Shown here: positions 7,123 through 14,662 of the stretch, one piece after another
Layout: each line of letters opens with the position of its first letter
Numbering within the stretch: position 1 is the first letter of the stretch
Source of the DNA: a bacterium
Lineage (GTDB): Bacteria; B130-G9
Length of the DNA: 14,662 bases
Assembly (NCBI GenBank): GCA_021160245.1
Contig: JAGHCW010000026.1
Span: 1-14,662, forward strand
Direction of reading: 5' to 3'
Notes under the pieces: generated by a model
The model's database searches: none
What the model was told of the DNA's origin: nothing
What the model saw: only the letters and a program-made list of their open reading frames with translations
Made by a program: the position numbers and the translations under genes

Positions 7123-8526
7123 ATGCGTAAGACAAAAATCGTTTGCACATTGGGGCCGGCCACCTGTTCCGCCGATATGATCGGCAAGATGGTCGATGCA
7201 GGAATGGACGTGGCCAGAATCAATCTATCCCATGGAACACAGCAGGAACATTCTGCGGTAGTATCAAGCATCCGCCAAGTCTCCGAGGACAAAGGCAAAC
7301 ACATTGCGATTCTAATGGACCTTGCCGGGCCGAAGATGCGACTCGGAATGTTCCCTGATGGACCAGTTACCCTGAAGTGCGGCGATAAGTTCTGCATCAC
7401 CACCAGGGAAGTTCCAGGAACATTGGAGGGAGCATCCATAACCTACGATCGCTTCGCAAGAGAGGTGAAGCGCGAGCAGACGATCTTACTCGCCGACGGC
7501 GCGGTTCGGCTTAAGGTCAACTCAACCGACGATGAGAACGTCTTCTGCGTGGTTGAGGAGGGCGGAGAGATCTCATCTCGCAAAGGCGTGAATGTTACCG
7601 GGGCGTCCCTCGACATCCCGGCGCTAACTCCGAAAGACAGAAACGACATCGAATTCGCGGCGCGCGTCCGGGCCGACTATATCGGCCTATCTTTCTGCCA
7701 TCGGCCGGGGGACGTGCTCGATCTCAAGCAGGCCCTTGCGGAGCTTCAGGTTCCCATCCCGGTAATCGCGAAGATTGAGAAGAAGGAGGCTGTCCAGCAG
7801 ATTGAGGAGATAATCGAGGTGTCGGATGGCGTGATGGTCGCACGAGGCGACCTGGGGGTTGAGATACCTATCCAAGAAGTTCCGATGGCCCAGAAGAAGA
7901 TAATCAGGTGCGCGAATCTGGCCAATAAACCCGTGATAACCGCCACACAGATGCTCAGCTCGATGGTCGATAGCTCGCGTCCCACGAGGGCCGAGACGAC
8001 GGACGTGGCAAATGCTATCCTCGACGGAACCGACGCCACAATGCTCTCTGAAGAGACAACAATTGGAAAGTATCCCGTTGATGCCGTCAAGATGATGTCC
8101 GAGATCGCGCGCTGTGCCGAACCTCACCTTCCCCCAAGACTTGAGACCCAAGAAGGCGGCAGACTGCGCATAAACGATGCCATTGGCCATTCCGCCGCAA
8201 CCGCCACCATCGACCTTGGGGCCAAGGCGATTGTCGCATTCACGAGAACCGGCCGGACCGTCAAGCTCATGTCGCGATTCAGACTGCCTGTACCAATCGT
8301 GGCAATTACGCCAAGTCGAGAAACCAGCAGACATCTCAACCTCTTCTTTGGCGTCATGCCGGTTCTTGTTGAGGAGATAATGAGCACCGACCACATGCTC
8401 GAGGTTGCCCAAAGAGCGCTGTCGGAGAGAGGGATAATACATCGGCACGAAATATATATAGTCACTGCGGGCCTACCCACGTCCGAATCGACCTCAACTA
8501 ACTTCATGCGGGCGGCGAGGCTATAG
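7123..8526 (+). CDS. pyk: Pyruvate kinase, 467 aa
   Basis: Converts phosphoenolpyruvate and ADP to pyruvate and ATP in the last step of glycolysis, usually as a cytoplasmic homotetramer. The N-terminus MRKTKIVCTLGPA and AGMDVARINLSHG are typical. The A-domain loop reads D66-L-A-G-P-K, followed by the B domain (about 70-165). VIAK217IE carries the catalytic Lys, MVAR241GD243LG the metal/phosphate region, and T273-A-T-Q-M with downstream TRAE the signature segment. The C-terminal allosteric domain spans about 340-467 (AIVAFTRTGRT). Length is normal. The ATG at 7123 is preferred: GGGGAG lies 4 nt before it and the protein then begins like its relatives, whereas the in-frame TTG at 7108 adds an unneeded pentapeptide. 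LSEETTIGKYP replaces the SGE(T/S)A form of many homologues. polA follows after 118 nt on the same strand. Confidence 0.96.
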   Translation: MRKTKIVCTLGPATCSADMIGKMVDAGMDVARINLSHGTQQEHSAVVSSIRQVSEDKGKHIAILMDLAGPKMRLGMFPDGPVTLKCGDKFCITTREVPGTLEGASITYDRFAREVKREQTILLADGAVRLKVNSTDDENVFCVVEEGGEISSRKGVNVTGASLDIPALTPKDRNDIEFAARVRADYIGLSFCHRPGDVLDLKQALAELQVPIPVIAKIEKKEAVQQIEEIIEVSDGVMVARGDLGVEIPIQEVPMAQKKIIRCANLANKPVITATQMLSSMVDSSRPTRAETTDVANAILDGTDATMLSEETTIGKYPVDAVKMMSEIARCAEPHLPPRLETQEGGRLRINDAIGHSAATATIDLGAKAIVAFTRTGRTVKLMSRFRLPVPIVAITPSRETSRHLNLFFGVMPVLVEEIMSTDHMLEVAQRALSERGIIHRHEIYIVTAGLPTSESTSTNFMRAARL

Positions 8527-8644
8527 CCCCGATGAGATGACGCTCTCTTTCATATAATCTCCAGAAGTCTCTGAGAGAAACCTCTCTGGAAGAGGGTTAT
8601 TCGACCGAGACCACTTAGACACAGCTGAAGGGACATGGACCTAT

Positions 8645-11323
8645 ATGAAAAAGCAGATGTTTTTGATCGACGGTCACGCAATCGTCTTCAGAGCCTTCTA
8701 CGCCGAACGGACGCTGACTTCGCCAACCGGTTTCCCGACAAATGCCATCTTCGGCTTCTTAAACTCGCTATTACGAGTGATGGACTCCTGCAACGTCGAT
8801 TACGTCGCGGTGGCTTTCGATTCCGGCAGAACGACCTTTCGCAACGACATATATCCTGAGTACAAGGCAAACCGGGCCGAGGCGCCTGAGGAACTGATAC
8901 GGCAAATACCGAGCATCATCAAGCTCCTCGACGCGATGAGAATCCCCCATTTCACGGTTCAGGGCTTCGAGGCAGATGACATCTTGGGAACTCTGGCCAA
9001 GCGGGCTGTGTCGGAGGGCTATGACGTCGTCATAGTCACATCTGACAAAGACCTGTTCCAGTTGGTGGACGATTCGATCACTGTTTACGATCCCTGGAGG
9101 GAAAAAGCCGGCCTAATGATCGATGCGAAGAAAGTCACTGAGAGGCTTGGCGTGAGGCCGGACCAAGTCCGTGATCTACTGGCCCTCATGGGCGATGCGT
9201 CGGACAACGTGCCAGGCGTTCCAAAGGTAGGCCCCAAGACGGCCGTCTCGCTGCTTGGGCGGTTCGGAACGCTCGATTGTGTCATCGCTCGGGCGCTCGA
9301 GAACGCCGATGACAGCGCGCTTCGGAGAGTTGCCGACCATGTTGACCTCGCAAGATTGTCGCAAAGGCTGACGACGATTAGGCTTGATGTCCCTCTGGAC
9401 GCGGACCTTGAGCGATTCGCACGAGTGGACCACGACCGGGAAGCTCTGCTTTCCCTCCTGCAAGACCTTGGATTCGCTTCACTTGTGCCGCGCCTCCTCA
9501 ACACCACTGAGCCGGCCAAGAAAAAGGACTACAAGACGGTGCTGACAAAAGAGCAGCTTGAGTCGCTCAAGGCCGAGCTTGAGGAATCCAACGAATTCGC
9601 TGTGGACACGGAGACAACCGGCGTAAATCCTCACCTGGCGGAGCTAATCGGCCTCTCTTTCTCGACAGCGCCTGACACGGGATACTACATTCCGCTCAAG
9701 CACTGCTACTTAGGCGTCCCCAAGCAGCTTGATAAGAACTATGTGCTCAGAGAGCTGCGGCCCGTTCTTGAGGATACTAAGAAGCGAAAGGTGGGGCAGA
9801 ATCTCAAGTACGACATGCTCGTTCTTCGCCACTGTGGGATTACTATCAAGGGAAGCTGTTTTGACACTATGGTGGCCGATTATCTTCTTCGACCAACGCA
9901 AGGCGGCCACGGGCTTGATGCTCTGGCCTTTCAACATCTTGCCCATCAAACGACGACCTATAAGGAACTCGTTCCACCTAAATCAGCGATAAAAGACCTA
10001 CGAGGCGTTCCAATCGACACGGTAACGAATTACGCCTCGGAGGATGCGGACATTGCCTTTCTCCTGAAGCGAAAGTTCGAGGCTTCCCTTACCGAACTGC
10101 AGCTTGATGACCTGTTCTACAACATAGAAATGCCGCTCGTCTCCGTGCTCGCGGATATGGAGATGCGAGGCGTTCGACTTAGCGTTCGCGCGCTGGCTAA
10201 GATATCCCAGCAGATTCACCGGGAGCTCCAAGTACTCGAGGAAAGGATTTATCATCTCGCCGGCGAGCCGTTTACAATCAACTCGCCAAAGCAGCTCGCC
10301 CATATTCTCTTTGAGAAGCTCGCCCTGCCAAAGGGTCGAAAGACGAAGAAGGGCTATTCAACCGACCGCGCGGTCTTAGAATCTCTCGCAGATGTCCACC
10401 CTCTGCCTCACGAGCTCTTAAACTACCGCGAGCTCACGAAGATAAAGTCAACCTATGCCGACGCTCTTCCAAAACTCGTAAATCCCAAGACCGGCAGGAT
10501 ACACACGTCGTTCAATCAGACCGTGACCGCGACGGGCCGCCTTTCAAGTAGCGATCCTAATCTCCAAAACATCCCCATAAGAAGCGAGATTGGACGCAAG
10601 ATACGAGGCGCGTTTATCCCGGCTGACGGATACGTTCTGGCTTCGTTCGATTATTCCCAGATAGAGCTTCGTCTGCTTGCTCATTTATCGGGCGATCAGG
10701 AGCTTCTGACGGCCTTTTCCGAGGGCAAAGACGTTCATAAGAGGACCGCAGCCTCCCTATTCGGTGTTCCTGAGGAGGAGGTTGACCGAGACATGCGCGC
10801 CCGCGCCAAGACCATCAACTTCGGCATAATCTATGGCATGGGAGCATTCAAACTGGCTCGGGAACTTCAAATATCGACGTCAAAGGCGAAGCAATACATC
10901 GAGCAGTACTTCAAGACCTACTCGGGCGTCACACGAATGATCCAGAAGTCCCACGAAGACGCCTCGTCAAAAGGATACGTCACCACGATGTTTGGCCGAC
11001 GCCGGCCCCTGCCAGATATAACCAGCTCGAATAGACAGCTCTGCGAGGCAGCAAAACGAGCGGCCTTCAACACGATCATCCAGGGAACGTGCGCGGACAT
11101 TATTAAGCTTGTGATGATCAAGATGCCCGCCGAAATCTGTGCCTCCCGACTCCCCGCGCACATGATTCTCCAGGTCCACGACGAGCTCGTTTTTGAGATA
11201 GAGGAGGGACACGTTGATCAAGCAATCGCGGTCATAAAGCCGATAATGGAGACTTCGGTTGAGCTTGACGTTCCACTTCTAGTGTCGTCATCAGTCGGCA
11301 GAACTTGGGCCGAGGCAAAATAG
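8645..11323 (+). CDS. polA: DNA polymerase I, 892 aa
   Basis: Fills gaps in repair and replaces Okazaki primers. The 5' nuclease domain (about 1-290) starts MKKQMFLIDGHAIVFRAFYA and keeps FEADDILGT, TSDKDLFQLV and MGDASDNVPGVPKVGPKTA. The proofreading exonuclease (about 305-490) is intact: D321-T-E323, N386-L-K-Y-D390 and Y463-A-S-E-D467. In the polymerase domain motif A is D669-Y-S-Q-I-E, motif B has K722 and F726 in NFGIIYG, and motif C is H845-D846-E847. Phe at 726 matches E. coli F762 and predicts strong discrimination against dideoxynucleotides. Length is close to that of E. coli Pol I. The start is the first ATG of two (8645 and 8657), because the residues before the second fit the family; the upstream GAAGGGA is rather distant (about 11 nt). 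It ends next to the convergent surface-gene cluster. Confidence 0.97.
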   Translation: MKKQMFLIDGHAIVFRAFYAERTLTSPTGFPTNAIFGFLNSLLRVMDSCNVDYVAVAFDSGRTTFRNDIYPEYKANRAEAPEELIRQIPSIIKLLDAMRIPHFTVQGFEADDILGTLAKRAVSEGYDVVIVTSDKDLFQLVDDSITVYDPWREKAGLMIDAKKVTERLGVRPDQVRDLLALMGDASDNVPGVPKVGPKTAVSLLGRFGTLDCVIARALENADDSALRRVADHVDLARLSQRLTTIRLDVPLDADLERFARVDHDREALLSLLQDLGFASLVPRLLNTTEPAKKKDYKTVLTKEQLESLKAELEESNEFAVDTETTGVNPHLAELIGLSFSTAPDTGYYIPLKHCYLGVPKQLDKNYVLRELRPVLEDTKKRKVGQNLKYDMLVLRHCGITIKGSCFDTMVADYLLRPTQGGHGLDALAFQHLAHQTTTYKELVPPKSAIKDLRGVPIDTVTNYASEDADIAFLLKRKFEASLTELQLDDLFYNIEMPLVSVLADMEMRGVRLSVRALAKISQQIHRELQVLEERIYHLAGEPFTINSPKQLAHILFEKLALPKGRKTKKGYSTDRAVLESLADVHPLPHELLNYRELTKIKSTYADALPKLVNPKTGRIHTSFNQTVTATGRLSSSDPNLQNIPIRSEIGRKIRGAFIPADGYVLASFDYSQIELRLLAHLSGDQELLTAFSEGKDVHKRTAASLFGVPEEEVDRDMRARAKTINFGIIYGMGAFKLARELQISTSKAKQYIEQYFKTYSGVTRMIQKSHEDASSKGYVTTMFGRRRPLPDITSSNRQLCEAAKRAAFNTIIQGTCADIIKLVMIKMPAEICASRLPAHMILQVHDELVFEIEEGHVDQAIAVIKPIMETSVELDVPLLVSSSVGRTWAEAK

Positions 11324-11353
11324 ACCATAGTCCACACAACCACACAATAAATG

Positions 11354-11387
11354 AAAAAGGCGCCACCCTCAGAAGAGGACAGCGCCT
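11354..11387 (-). terminator. Intrinsic terminator of the minus-strand surface-protein cluster
   Basis: Read on the minus strand, AGGCGC-TGT-CCTC-TTCT-GAGG-GTG-GCGCCT forms a 6-bp G+C stem, a symmetric 3x3 internal loop, a 4-bp stem and a 4-nt loop. A run of five T follows directly. It begins about 45 nt after the stop of the lipoprotein at 11434. On the plus strand the same hairpin follows polA but has no T run, so it is mainly a minus-strand terminator and at best a weak bidirectional one. Confidence 0.8.
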
Positions 11388-11433
11388 CGCATTATTCGTG
11401 CTAGCACATAGAGATCAATTCCACGGTCAAAGG

Positions 11434-12216
11434 CTATTCGACGTTCTTCTCTGACCTAATCTCCACGCAGTCAGACCTACTTCCTGCTGTTCCGCAGACT
11501 TTCAGAAGACCGACATCGCCATTCGAGCGGAAGACCGTCTGAGCCGTTCCCTCTGCATTCGTGATAACAACATCCGAATCAAACGTGGCATTCGCGCCGC
11601 CCGTAACAGCAAAATAGACAGACACGCCCGTTATTGAGGCGCCATGCTCCCCTATTACTGTCGCGCTTATCACGGCATAGCCATTGTCTGCATCCGTTAT
11701 GACGCTACGATCCGAGTTCACTACTATCTGAGAAACCCGGTCGCCCTGTGGCAGGAAAACTACCTCAACTGTATCAATCACATAGCTGCTATCTGCGCCG
11801 TAGTCAATGATCGCCGTAATAATTTTCTGGCCAGGGAAATCACCATTGGGGCTGTGGTCAGGATCGTACCTTAACCAGAAGCACGCGTTGTCCACCACCT
11901 CACCCGAGATGATGCTGTCTCCGTTCTCAAAAAATCCCCCGGCTGCCGTCACGTTAACGGCCACAGGCTCGTCCAATTCCTCGCCGTATCCGTTCTTCAC
12001 ATCGATCATTATCAGACTGTGGTCGTAGGGATAAATCTCCGAGGGGCTTGCAGTTATCGTAAGCCTGTATGGTGAAGATGGTCCCGCCGGAGACTCGTCT
12101 CTGCCCGAATCTGATCTCGAACAGGCAAGGCCAAACGCCAATGCGCCTGCAATCAACATAACTACAAATATGGTTGTCCACCTGGGGCAACCAGCAAGCC
12201 GACAACCTTTTTGCAT
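11434..12216 (-). CDS. Lipoprotein with two Ig-like (Big-type) modules, 260 aa
   Basis: The N-terminus has basic residues, then hydrophobic IFVVMLIAGALAFGLA ending in a Cys (residue 33), followed by SRSDSGRDESPAGPSS. This fits a signal peptidase II site with a flexible linker, so the protein is probably anchored in the outer membrane. Two beta-sandwich modules follow. The first, about 48-150, begins YRLTITASPSEIYPYDHS; the second, about 155-255, contains VISATVIGEHGASITGVSVYF and ITNAEGTAQTVF, typical of bacterial Ig-like group 1 (invasin-like) repeats. The start at 12216 is chosen because GGAGG lies 6 nt before it; the longer frame from 12255 has no ribosome site. It is the last gene of the cluster, 42 nt after the 174-aa gene, with the terminator downstream. 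Specific function unknown; a structural or adhesive surface role is inferred. Confidence 0.82.
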   Translation of the reverse strand: MQKGCRLAGCPRWTTIFVVMLIAGALAFGLACSRSDSGRDESPAGPSSPYRLTITASPSEIYPYDHSLIMIDVKNGYGEELDEPVAVNVTAAGGFFENGDSIISGEVVDNACFWLRYDPDHSPNGDFPGQKIITAIIDYGADSSYVIDTVEVVFLPQGDRVSQIVVNSDRSVITDADNGYAVISATVIGEHGASITGVSVYFAVTGGANATFDSDVVITNAEGTAQTVFRSNGDVGLLKVCGTAGSRSDCVEIRSEKNVE

Positions 12217-12222
12217 CAGAAG

Positions 12223-12227
12223 CCTCC
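12223..12227 (-). promoter_or_regulatory. Shine-Dalgarno site deciding the lipoprotein start
   Basis: GGAGG on the minus strand, 6 nt before the ATG at 12216. No comparable purine run precedes the upstream in-frame ATG at 12255, so the shorter protein with a compact signal sequence is preferred. Confidence 0.8.
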
Positions 12228-12258
12228 GTCTATAACTGAATGCTCTTACGATCATTAT

Positions 12259-12783
12259 TTATGGAAGATATGGTGATGGACTATCGCTATATGACCAGAG
12301 TATTGCCTTGCTTACATCCATGAAAGGAATCGTTACCTCCGACCCCCAATCACCGAAATCGTATGTCGTTATGCTCATCGCCTGATACTGCCTGATGCCA
12401 GGGATAAGCTCCATCTCAATCTTTCTGCCGTTTACGGTCGTAACTATAACCTCTGTCGGCGATAGCACCTCGATTACTCGAATGTCCTTCGCCCGAATCG
12501 CATATTCACTTCCAGTTGCGACTCCAAAAAACCTGTCGTCAGGGTGACTGACCGTAAGCTGGCGGACGAACTTGGCCGTTCCGTTGGCCAGAATCCTCAG
12601 TCGCTTCCCTGAATATACATCTCCGCTGCGGGTGTATATCTTCCCGTAGAGCTCGTCTCCGTAAAGCAGCCTCTTCTGATAAAACGGTGTAGTGTCTGAT
12701 TTCACCTGTTGAGCCGACTGACAGCCAAAGCAGCAAAAGGCAGACACTATTATGGTCGCCAGAACCCCTGATTTCATGAACAT
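12259..12783 (-). CDS. Small exported protein, probable lipoprotein with apparently duplicated beta module, 174 aa
   Basis: Family not recognised. The N-terminus MFMKSGVLATIIVSAFCCFGCQSAQQ is a short signal sequence ending in a Cys (residue 21) followed by Gln. FGC is compatible with lipidation, although Cys at -3 and -4 is atypical. The mature part seems to contain two related all-beta units. Each starts with a GKxYxRSGxVYSGKR- or TTVNGRKIEMEL-like hairpin and ends in a hydrophobic strand (AIRAKDIRVIEVL; TIPFMDVSKAILW), reminiscent of SH3/Sm-like barrels. It lies between two genes for Ig-like surface proteins and probably shares their transcript. The ATG at 12783 has AAGGAG 8 nt upstream. 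The role is probably envelope-structural; no enzymatic motif is visible. Confidence 0.72.
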   Translation of the reverse strand: MFMKSGVLATIIVSAFCCFGCQSAQQVKSDTTPFYQKRLLYGDELYGKIYTRSGDVYSGKRLRILANGTAKFVRQLTVSHPDDRFFGVATGSEYAIRAKDIRVIEVLSPTEVIVTTVNGRKIEMELIPGIRQYQAMSITTYDFGDWGSEVTIPFMDVSKAILWSYSDSPSPYLP

Positions 12784-12834
12784 CTAGGATGCTCCTTTCT
12801 TTCAACCCTACGAAACTCTATCCCTCTAATATCA

Positions 12835-12868
12835 CCGGGTAGCCCGCCAGGGGGTGACGGGCTCCCGG
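12835..12868 (-). other. Strong intercistronic hairpin
   Basis: On the minus strand CCGGGAGCCCG pairs with CGGGCT-a-CCCGG: 11 base pairs, nearly all G-C, with one bulged A and an 11-nt loop (TCACCCCCTGG). It lies between the stop of the large Ig-like gene and the start of the 174-aa gene. No T run follows, so it is more likely an RNA-stability, processing or attenuation element than a simple terminator. Confidence 0.6.
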
Positions 12869-12877
12869 GTTCCCGGC

Positions 12878-12896
12878 CCACCTTACAAGGAGGTGG
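12878..12896 (-). other. Second intercistronic hairpin containing an anti-Shine-Dalgarno sequence
   Basis: CCACCT and AGGTGG form a perfect 6-bp stem around a 7-nt loop (minus strand CCTTGTA). The minus-strand 5' arm plus loop reads CACCTCCTT (12887-12895), identical to the 16S rRNA anti-SD tail; the plus strand therefore has a perfect SD with no supported gene after it. It lies 9 nt before the stronger hairpin in the same transcript. Confidence 0.5.
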
Positions 12897-12995
12897 TAAG
12901 AAGACACTATAACCATTTACATTATACGAACTGCAAACTCCTCAATTCAAGCTCTTTTTTACAACGTCAATTCCGCATCAGGAAGATCACGCGCC

Positions 12996-14662
12996 CTACT
13001 CTTCCGGCGGCGCCTCCTCCTCCTCTTCTTCTTCCTCTTCTGCCTTCACGAAGACAGTCGCTGTTGCACAGTCATCAAGATCGTCACATACCTTAACTAT
13101 ATATGTGCCTTCAGTTCCAAACGTGCCCAAGAACGTCTCATACTCTCCTGTTGCGGTGCCGTATAAGACGTCATCTATGAACCAGTGATACGTCTTGGAG
13201 CAGCCGCCCCATGCCGTAAACGTTGCGGCCTCGCCTTCCATAAGCGACCCGGCAGTTGGCGAGATGCGCACGCAGAACTGAGCGCCGAAGTTGACCGAGA
13301 TATTGGTTGATATACCGCCAAACTCATCCGACCTCGCCCTAAGCAGCGCGCGGCCTCCACCAGTCGCATCCAGACTCAGATGCACATAACCGTCGGAATC
13401 CGTCGCCTCACCAATCCACTGCGTCCCTGTATCGTCGTTGAAGTAGGCAATCGCGGTCGGGTTGCTGAAGTTGTCGATCCATACAGTTACGTTCTTTCCG
13501 GCGATCGGCGTCCCGTCGGACTTATTCCTCAACTGCACCCACACATCAGCGAAGCACTGATCCGTAACGGTATCCTCGTCATCCTCAGTCGCGCCCGGAT
13601 CGACCTTTACACAGACATCCACCGGGGTCACGTTGAAGGCTAGCTCGTAACAGCCTGGGCCGCCACGCTCAAACATCACGTGCTCTGTCTTCCAGACAAC
13701 CGGCGGGGTCTGGCCCGCCTGGTCACAGAAGTCGCAATACTCCTGAGCTATTCGGGCGGATTCAAAGGACTTCCCATTCAAGCAATGGCCCTTCAATCTC
13801 TCGCTTACGCGGCCCTTATTATCCGTCGCATACGTTATCGTATTTGTCCCGGATGATGTGAATATACCATAATTACTTGTCATCTCGACGGCCACGCCGA
13901 TTACCGGATACCCATCGCTGTCCTCGACTGCGGCGCTGAGAATGGTCTCCTCAGAACCGTCCTCCAGTATGGAGTAGTCCAAGGCGCTTACACTCTTTAT
14001 CCCGATCTTGCGGAATCTGAAGCTAATCGCCTCCCTGTGCGTCGCTTCACCTACGGCATAATCAGCCCAAATGCTCACGTTGCTATCCGGATTCGTCGGA
14101 TCGTCCCAGAGCATCACACTCGTCGTCATCTTTGTCGTCGCCACGCCCTGACCGTCAGTTATGATCGGAGAGCCACAACGCTCTATACATCCGTTCTCGC
14201 AGCCGAAAGTGACCGGAGCCCCCTCGACTGGAAGGTCATTTTTGTTCTTCAAGACTGCTTTCAATGTAACTCTTGTCAGCCCGTCGGCAGCTGCGCTGGA
14301 GCCATCCGAGAACGCGCCATCGCTCGTTGCCGTCAGCTCTATCGAGTAATCCTCCGGCTCGAAAACCATCGTCTCGTCGGCGCTTGGCCTGCTGCTCTCT
14401 GTCCCTGGACATACATAATCCACAGTGACCGCGCTAATCATACAATCGCCAGTCGAGGCATTGCTGAAGAACTTAGCGGTCGCCACACCCATAGCGTCTG
14501 TGACCTCCGTGCTGGTCCTCCCACCTGACTTCGAGAAGACGACTCCATCAAGCTCCGCGGAGAACGTTATCGTCTCGCCCGCAATCGGCCGGCCATTTGT
14601 CGTCAGAACCGCCGTCGCCTCAACCTCTGAGCCATCGGCCTTGGCCAGCATTGGGTTAATCA
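12996..14662 (-). CDS. Large multi-module Ig-like surface protein, C-terminal 554 residues visible, 5' end outside window
   Basis: The frame stays open to the window edge (INP precedes the first visible Met) and the first visible residues already match an Ig-like module, so the gene certainly starts beyond 14662. About five beta-sandwich modules follow one another. The first two or three have the ADGxxxVTxxAxVxDxxGxPVxGxxVTF pattern of bacterial Ig-like group 1 (invasin/intimin-type) domains with GVATAKF or GVATTKM linking strands. The last (about 465-535) is PKD-like (HWFIDD...GTEGTYIVKVCDD). Many cysteines (FGCENGCIERCG, YCDFC, VCDDLDDC) suggest disulfide bonding outside the cytoplasm. The C-terminus is AEEEEEEEEEAPPEE: nine consecutive Glu, no sortase motif and no visible beta-barrel anchor. 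Function inferred as cell-surface adhesion or scaffold. It is the first visible gene of the minus-strand cluster. Confidence 0.82.
   Translation of the reverse strand, partial: INPMLAKADGSEVEATAVLTTNGRPIAGETITFSAELDGVVFSKSGGRTSTEVTDAMGVATAKFFSNASTGDCMISAVTVDYVCPGTESSRPSADETMVFEPEDYSIELTATSDGAFSDGSSAAADGLTRVTLKAVLKNKNDLPVEGAPVTFGCENGCIERCGSPIITDGQGVATTKMTTSVMLWDDPTNPDSNVSIWADYAVGEATHREAISFRFRKIGIKSVSALDYSILEDGSEETILSAAVEDSDGYPVIGVAVEMTSNYGIFTSSGTNTITYATDNKGRVSERLKGHCLNGKSFESARIAQEYCDFCDQAGQTPPVVWKTEHVMFERGGPGCYELAFNVTPVDVCVKVDPGATEDDEDTVTDQCFADVWVQLRNKSDGTPIAGKNVTVWIDNFSNPTAIAYFNDDTGTQWIGEATDSDGYVHLSLDATGGGRALLRARSDEFGGISTNISVNFGAQFCVRISPTAGSLMEGEAATFTAWGGCSKTYHWFIDDVLYGTATGEYETFLGTFGTEGTYIVKVCDDLDDCATATVFVKAEEEEEEEEEAPPEE
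13014..13040 (-). repeat. Poly-glutamate-coding GAG/GAA tract
   Basis: Nine consecutive Glu codons mixing GAG and GAA near the 3' end of the Ig-like gene. The tract is a purine-only trinucleotide run on the coding strand and could vary in length by slippage in steps of 3 nt without breaking the frame. Confidence 0.8.

Noticed and set aside
7687-8448. 253-residue minus-strand open frame opposite pyruvate kinase
   Set aside because: It is a complete shadow of the conserved pyk catalytic and C-terminal domains, with a composition unlike a real protein.
8560-8600. Overlapping short inverted repeats after pyk (GAGAG/CTCTC, TCCAGA/TCTGGA, CCTCT/AGAGG)
   Set aside because: The alternatives are mutually exclusive, with 5-6 bp stems and no T run, so not convincing as a terminator. 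pyk and polA may be cotranscribed.
12854-13096. 80-residue plus-strand frame with a perfect SD-like AAGGAGGTG inside
   Set aside because: Its second half is antisense to the Glu-rich C-terminus of the Ig-like protein (Pro/Leu/Ser runs). The SD-like motif is better explained as part of a minus-strand hairpin.
1-14662. CRISPR array, tRNA/rRNA genes, insertion sequences or prophage
   Set aside because: No regularly spaced repeats, cloverleaf sequences, transposase or phage genes, or terminal inverted repeats were found on reading both strands.

Overview
The window looks like a chromosomal fragment from a Gram-negative, probably uncultured bacterium. It carries housekeeping genes (thioredoxin reductase, pyruvate kinase, DNA polymerase I) mixed with secreted and lipoprotein genes built from Ig-like modules. 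Lipoproteins, large multi-module surface proteins and strong Shine-Dalgarno sites fit a bacterium with an envelope rich in exported beta-sandwich proteins. The phylum cannot be fixed from sequence alone, and nothing points to a phage, plasmid or transposon.

Layout. (1) 37-2587: two flavoprotein disulfide oxidoreductases are transcribed divergently from a 232-nt spacer, trxB leftward and a CoA-disulfide reductase/NADH oxidase-type enzyme rightward. (2) 2717-4252: a beta-class DNA amino-methyltransferase without a recognisable restriction enzyme is followed 114 nt later by a LabA/DUF88-type NYN-domain predicted nuclease with a TTG start. (3) 4253-6924: a 410-nt spacer with several inverted repeats leads into a 753-residue secreted protein. 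Its N-terminal domain has a His...Cys pattern like clan CD (caspase/gingipain-type) peptidases, and it ends in an Ig-like domain and a C-terminal beta domain. A strong hairpin follows it. (4) 7123-11323: pyruvate kinase, then a full-length DNA polymerase I with 5' nuclease, proofreading and polymerase motifs all present. (5) 11354-14662, minus strand: a three-gene surface cluster. It comprises a large multi-module Ig-like protein with a poly-Glu tail (its start lies outside the window), a small predicted lipoprotein with an apparently duplicated beta module, and an Ig-like lipoprotein. It ends at an intrinsic terminator that abuts polA.

How they may work together. The two flavoenzymes plausibly serve thiol/disulfide homeostasis. 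The methyltransferase and NYN protein could be an epigenetic or defence pair, but this is only inferred from adjacency. The minus-strand cluster probably encodes a cell-surface assembly. Pyruvate kinase and polA appear to be ordinary core genes. The most unusual candidates are the putative caspase-fold secreted protein and the structured spacer at 12835-12896, which carries a perfect anti-Shine-Dalgarno sequence on the transcribed strand.
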